From an uncultured cyanobacterium (GTDB lineage Bacteria > Cyanobacteriota > Cyanobacteriia > PCC-6307 > Cyanobiaceae): a stretch of DNA of 64,000 nucleotides. Location of the stretch: NCBI GenBank assembly GCA_903935205.1, contig CAIZQU010000057.1:49001-113000 (forward strand). The letters are read 5' to 3'. The notes beneath the pieces are model-generated. The model was not told where the DNA came from. It searched no databases and saw nothing but the letters and a program-made list of their open reading frames with translations. Shown one piece after another: positions 61,532-64,000 of this stretch; position 1 is the first letter of the stretch, and each line of letters begins with the position of its first letter. A program made the translations under genes and the position numbers.

Positions 61532-62146
61532 ATGCTGTTGCTCGCTTCCGCCTCCCCGGCCCGACGGCGCCTGCTGGAGCAGGCTGCCATTCCCCATCGG
61601 GTCATGGTCAGTGGCTTTGACGAGACGACCATCGTCGATAGCGATCCCCGGCGCCTGGTGCTGCGGCTCGCGGAGGCGAAGGCCGGGGCCGTGGCGGAAC
61701 GGCTGGAATCCGGCTGGTGCACCCCCGATGGTGGCTCCGCCCAAGCCCTGCTGGCCTGTGATTCGGTGCTGAGCATGGGAGATGAGGTGTTCGGTAAACC
61801 CCGCGACGCCGAGGAGGCGATCGGCCGTTGGCAGCGTCTGGCTGGACGCTGGGCCGAGTTGCATACGGGACACTGGCTGCTGCGCCCCGTTGATCCCGCA
61901 GCCGGTGCCGCCCCAACCTCCTGGGGCCGGACGGTCACGACCCGCCTGCTGTTGGCGCCGCTCGGGGAGGAGGCGATCCGTCGCTACGTGGCCACAGGAG
62001 AGCCCCTGGCCTGCGCGGGCGGCTTCGCCCTGGAGGGTCGGGGTGGCCTTGTGGTGGAGCGGATCGAAGGCTGCTGGAGCAATGTGATCGGGCTGAGCCT
62101 GCCATTGCTGCGCCAGTGGCTGCCGGAATTTTGCCTGCAGGCCTGA
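61532..62146 (+). CDS. maf: Maf-like nucleotide pyrophosphatase
   Basis: Maf proteins hydrolyse non-canonical or uridine-type nucleoside triphosphates and have been linked to septum formation. The 204 residues start '[20 protein letters not shown]', the family opening, followed by '[26 protein letters not shown]', the catalytic acidic site in '[18 protein letters not shown]' (Asp about residue 77), and '[31 protein letters not shown]', seen in parts as 'CAGGFALEG' and '[11 protein letters not shown]'. Divergent from the ycgJ-like gene. Confidence 0.95.
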   Translation: MLLLASASPARRRLLEQAAIPHRVMVSGFDETTIVDSDPRRLVLRLAEAKAGAVAERLESGWCTPDGGSAQALLACDSVLSMGDEVFGKPRDAEEAIGRWQRLAGRWAELHTGHWLLRPVDPAAGAAPTSWGRTVTTRLLLAPLGEEAIRRYVATGEPLACAGGFALEGRGGLVVERIEGCWSNVIGLSLPLLRQWLPEFCLQA

Positions 62147-62335
62147 AGCGGGGAACAAGCAGGCCCAGCCTCTCCCGATCAGCGGACTGGGGACCAGGCC
62201 TGAATCCAAAGGACGAGAGGTTCAGGCGCAGCCGTTGAGGGGTTGAGAGCGTCGCCAGGAGCTGCGGCATCGGTCTGATGCCAAGAGATTCGGCAGCGAC
62301 GGCGGCGGTGGAGCAGCGGCCAACACCAGACCAAT

Positions 62336-62365
62336 AAAAAAACCCTCCGCAGCAGCGAAGGGTTT
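62336..62365 (-). terminator. Intrinsic terminator of psbD-psbC
   Basis: On the minus strand CCCTTCGC, a TGCT loop and GCGGAGGG form an 8-bp stem with one G-U pair, flanked by AAA/TTT and followed by a run of seven T. It lies about 25 bases after the psbC stop at 62389 and closes the photosystem II operon. Confidence 0.92.
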
Positions 62366-62388
62366 GATGAGAACCGATCGGGCGAGGA

Positions 62389-63777
62389 TCAGTCGAGATC
62401 AGGCATGGCCAGGGTGGGCTCAGCCTTGCGGTCGATACCCTTCTCGAAACCGGCAGCAGCGGCACGGGCGCGGCCAGCATGCCAGAGGTGACCAACCAGG
62501 AAGAAGAAGGCGAGCACGAACTGGGTCGCGGCAAGCCACTGGCGGATGTTGACGAAGTTCACTGAGTTGGGCTCAGTGATGATGCCGCCCACGGAATTGA
62601 GGGAAGCGTTGGGAGCGTGGGTCATGTACTCAGCAGCGCGACGAACCTGCCAGGGCTGGATGTCGTTCTGCAGCTTGTCGAGGCTGAGGCCGTTGGGGCC
62701 GCGCAGGGGCTCGAGCCAGGGACCGCGGAAGTCCCAGAAACGCATGGTTTCACCACCAAAGATGATCTCGCCGGTGGGGGAGCGCATCAGGTACTTACCG
62801 AGACCCGTGGGGCCCATGGCTGAACCGATGTTGGCGCCCAGGCGCTGGTCGCGCACCAGGAAGGTGAAACTTTGGGCCTGCGAGGCTTCGGCGTTGGTGG
62901 GGCCGTAGAACTCGGAGGGATAGGCGGTGTTGTTGAACCAGATGTAGGCCGAAGCGATGAAGCTCATGAAGCTCAGCGCGCCGAGGCTGTAGCTCAGGTA
63001 GGCCTCACCGTTCCAGATGAAGGCGCGGCGCACCCAGCCGAATGGCTTGGTCACGACGTGCCAGATGCCGCCGAAGATGCAGATCAGACCAATCCAGATG
63101 TGACCACCGATGATATCTTCCATCGAGTTCACCCCGATGATCCAACCCTCGCCACCAAAGGGGGCTCGGGTGAGGTAGCCGAAGATCACACCGGGATCCA
63201 GGGTGGGATTGCTGATCAGACGAACGTCGCCGCCACCGGGGGCCCAGGTGTCGTAAACGCCGCCGAAGAACATCGCCTTGAACACCAGCAGAAGCGCACC
63301 CACCCCGAGAAGGATGAGGTGGTAACCAATGATGTTGGTCATCTGGTTCTTATCGCGCCAGTCCTGGGAGAAGAAGGAGGAATAGTTCTCCAGGATCTCC
63401 GGACCACGGATGGCGTGATAAAGACCACCCAGCCCGAGAACGGCTGAACTGATCAGGTGGAGCACCCCGACCACGAAAAACGGATAAAGGTCGGTGACTT
63501 CACCACCAGGACCAACGCCGTAACCAAGGGTGGCAACGTGGGGGAACAGGATCAGACCCTGTTCGTACATCGGTTTGTCGAAGGTGAAGTGGCTCACCTC
63601 GAACAGCATCATGGCGCCGGCCCAGAAGACCATCAGACCGGCGTGGGCGACGTGGGCGCCGAGCAGACGACCAGAAAGGTTGATCAGTCGGGCATTACCG
63701 GCCCACCAGGCATAGCCTGTGGAGTCGAGGTCCTTGCCGCCAACGGAGACAAGGCCGGAATTAAAGGGCGTTTCCAC
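62389..63777 (-). CDS. psbC: Photosystem II CP43 chlorophyll protein PsbC
   Basis: CP43 is the inner antenna of photosystem II and gives ligands to the manganese cluster. The 462 residues from a GTG at 63777 include six membrane helices, the chlorophyll-ligand His residues, and the large lumenal loop with '[20 protein letters not shown]', where the Arg near the Mn4CaO5 cluster and the conserved Glu lie. Ends '[13 protein letters not shown]'. The GTG start inside psbD with a GAGG about 9 bases upstream is the usual cyanobacterial arrangement; overlap is 17 bases. Confidence 0.99.
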
Positions 63778-64000
63778 GGGGCAGAACCTCTTCAGGGAAG
63801 ACGAAGTTTTCGTGAGGCTGGTCCGCCGGGGCCATCCAGGCGCGCAGACCTTCGTTGAGCAGGATGTTCTTGGTGTAGAACGTTTCGAACTCAGGATCCT
63901 CAGCGGCGCGGATCTCCTGCGACACGAAGTCGTAGGCGCGCAGGTTGAGGGCCAGGCCGATGATGCCGATGCTGCTGGTCCACAGACCCATCACCGGCAC
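63761..64000 (-). CDS. psbD: Photosystem II D2 protein PsbD (3' end only)
   Basis: The last 79 residues of D2, which carries the QA site and the stable tyrosine donor. The end reads '[20 protein letters not shown]' then '[17 protein letters not shown]', the nearly invariant C-terminus. The 5' part lies beyond the right edge. Overlaps psbC by 17 bases; the pair is co-transcribed. Confidence 0.98.

Overview
The window is 64 kb of GC-rich cyanobacterial chromosome. The right end carries the psbD-psbC pair of photosystem II. Elsewhere there are a CpcS/CpeS-type bilin lyase, the cyanobacterial division protein Ftn2/ARC6, a group 2 sigma factor, and several small families that I recall as cyanobacterial (TIGR03792, Npun_F0494-like). 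High GC, very tight packing and the gene order (era, bilin lyase, trmD, ispF) suggest a picocyanobacterium of the Cyanobium / high-GC Synechococcus type. This is inferred from content; no database was searched. I found no rRNA, tRNA, CRISPR array, transposase or prophage. Nearly all long extra reading frames are antisense shadows of high-GC genes.

Layout. Positions 1-4851 are housekeeping: larB (cut by the edge), a TIGR03792 protein, ispF, trmD, a bilin lyase, era and a conserved hypothetical. Positions 4900-16800 hold the export and sorting machinery of an extracellular polysaccharide locus: two proline-rich proteins, a Wza-like outer membrane export protein, a divergent Wzc-like tyrosine kinase, a dual-specificity phosphatase, an exosortase with its partner protein, a WbpM/CapD-like dehydratase and a WecA/WbpL-like initiating transferase. 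Positions about 15250-39760 form one minus-strand run of 21 genes that mostly overlap by 1-11 bases. It holds 13 glycosyltransferase genes (14 modules, because one gene is a GT2-GT4 fusion), a carbamoyltransferase, two asparagine-synthetase-like proteins, a Wzy/ligase-like membrane protein and sugar epimerases. A TIGR03790 gene (+ strand) and galE-fcl-gmd close the locus near 44100. Positions 44400-50470 return to housekeeping (Bax-inhibitor-like, phoH, rpsP, ffh, ftn2). After that come pdhA, a sigma factor, the NAD(P)H-hydrate repair enzyme, mnmA, glf with a divergent possible glycosyltransferase, a small ferredoxin, cobQ, two small cyanobacterial proteins, maf and psbC-psbD.

How it works together. 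The WecA-like enzyme would start a repeat unit on undecaprenyl phosphate. The transferases would extend it with fucose (gmd, fcl), galactose (galE) and possibly galactofuranose (glf) and a CDP-linked sugar. Carbamoyl and amide decorations would come from the NodU-like and AsnB-like enzymes. The Wzy-like protein, the Wzc kinase and the Wza-like pore would polymerise and export the chain. No Wzx flippase or ABC exporter is visible. The exosortase, its partner and the TIGR03790 protein suggest that this polymer is tied to a PEP-CTERM type protein-sorting system whose substrates are not in the window.

The two observations most worth checking are this exosortase-polysaccharide locus and a compact cobalamin-riboswitch-like RNA at 61400-61484, directly upstream of the ycgJ-like gene and in the same direction as cobQ.
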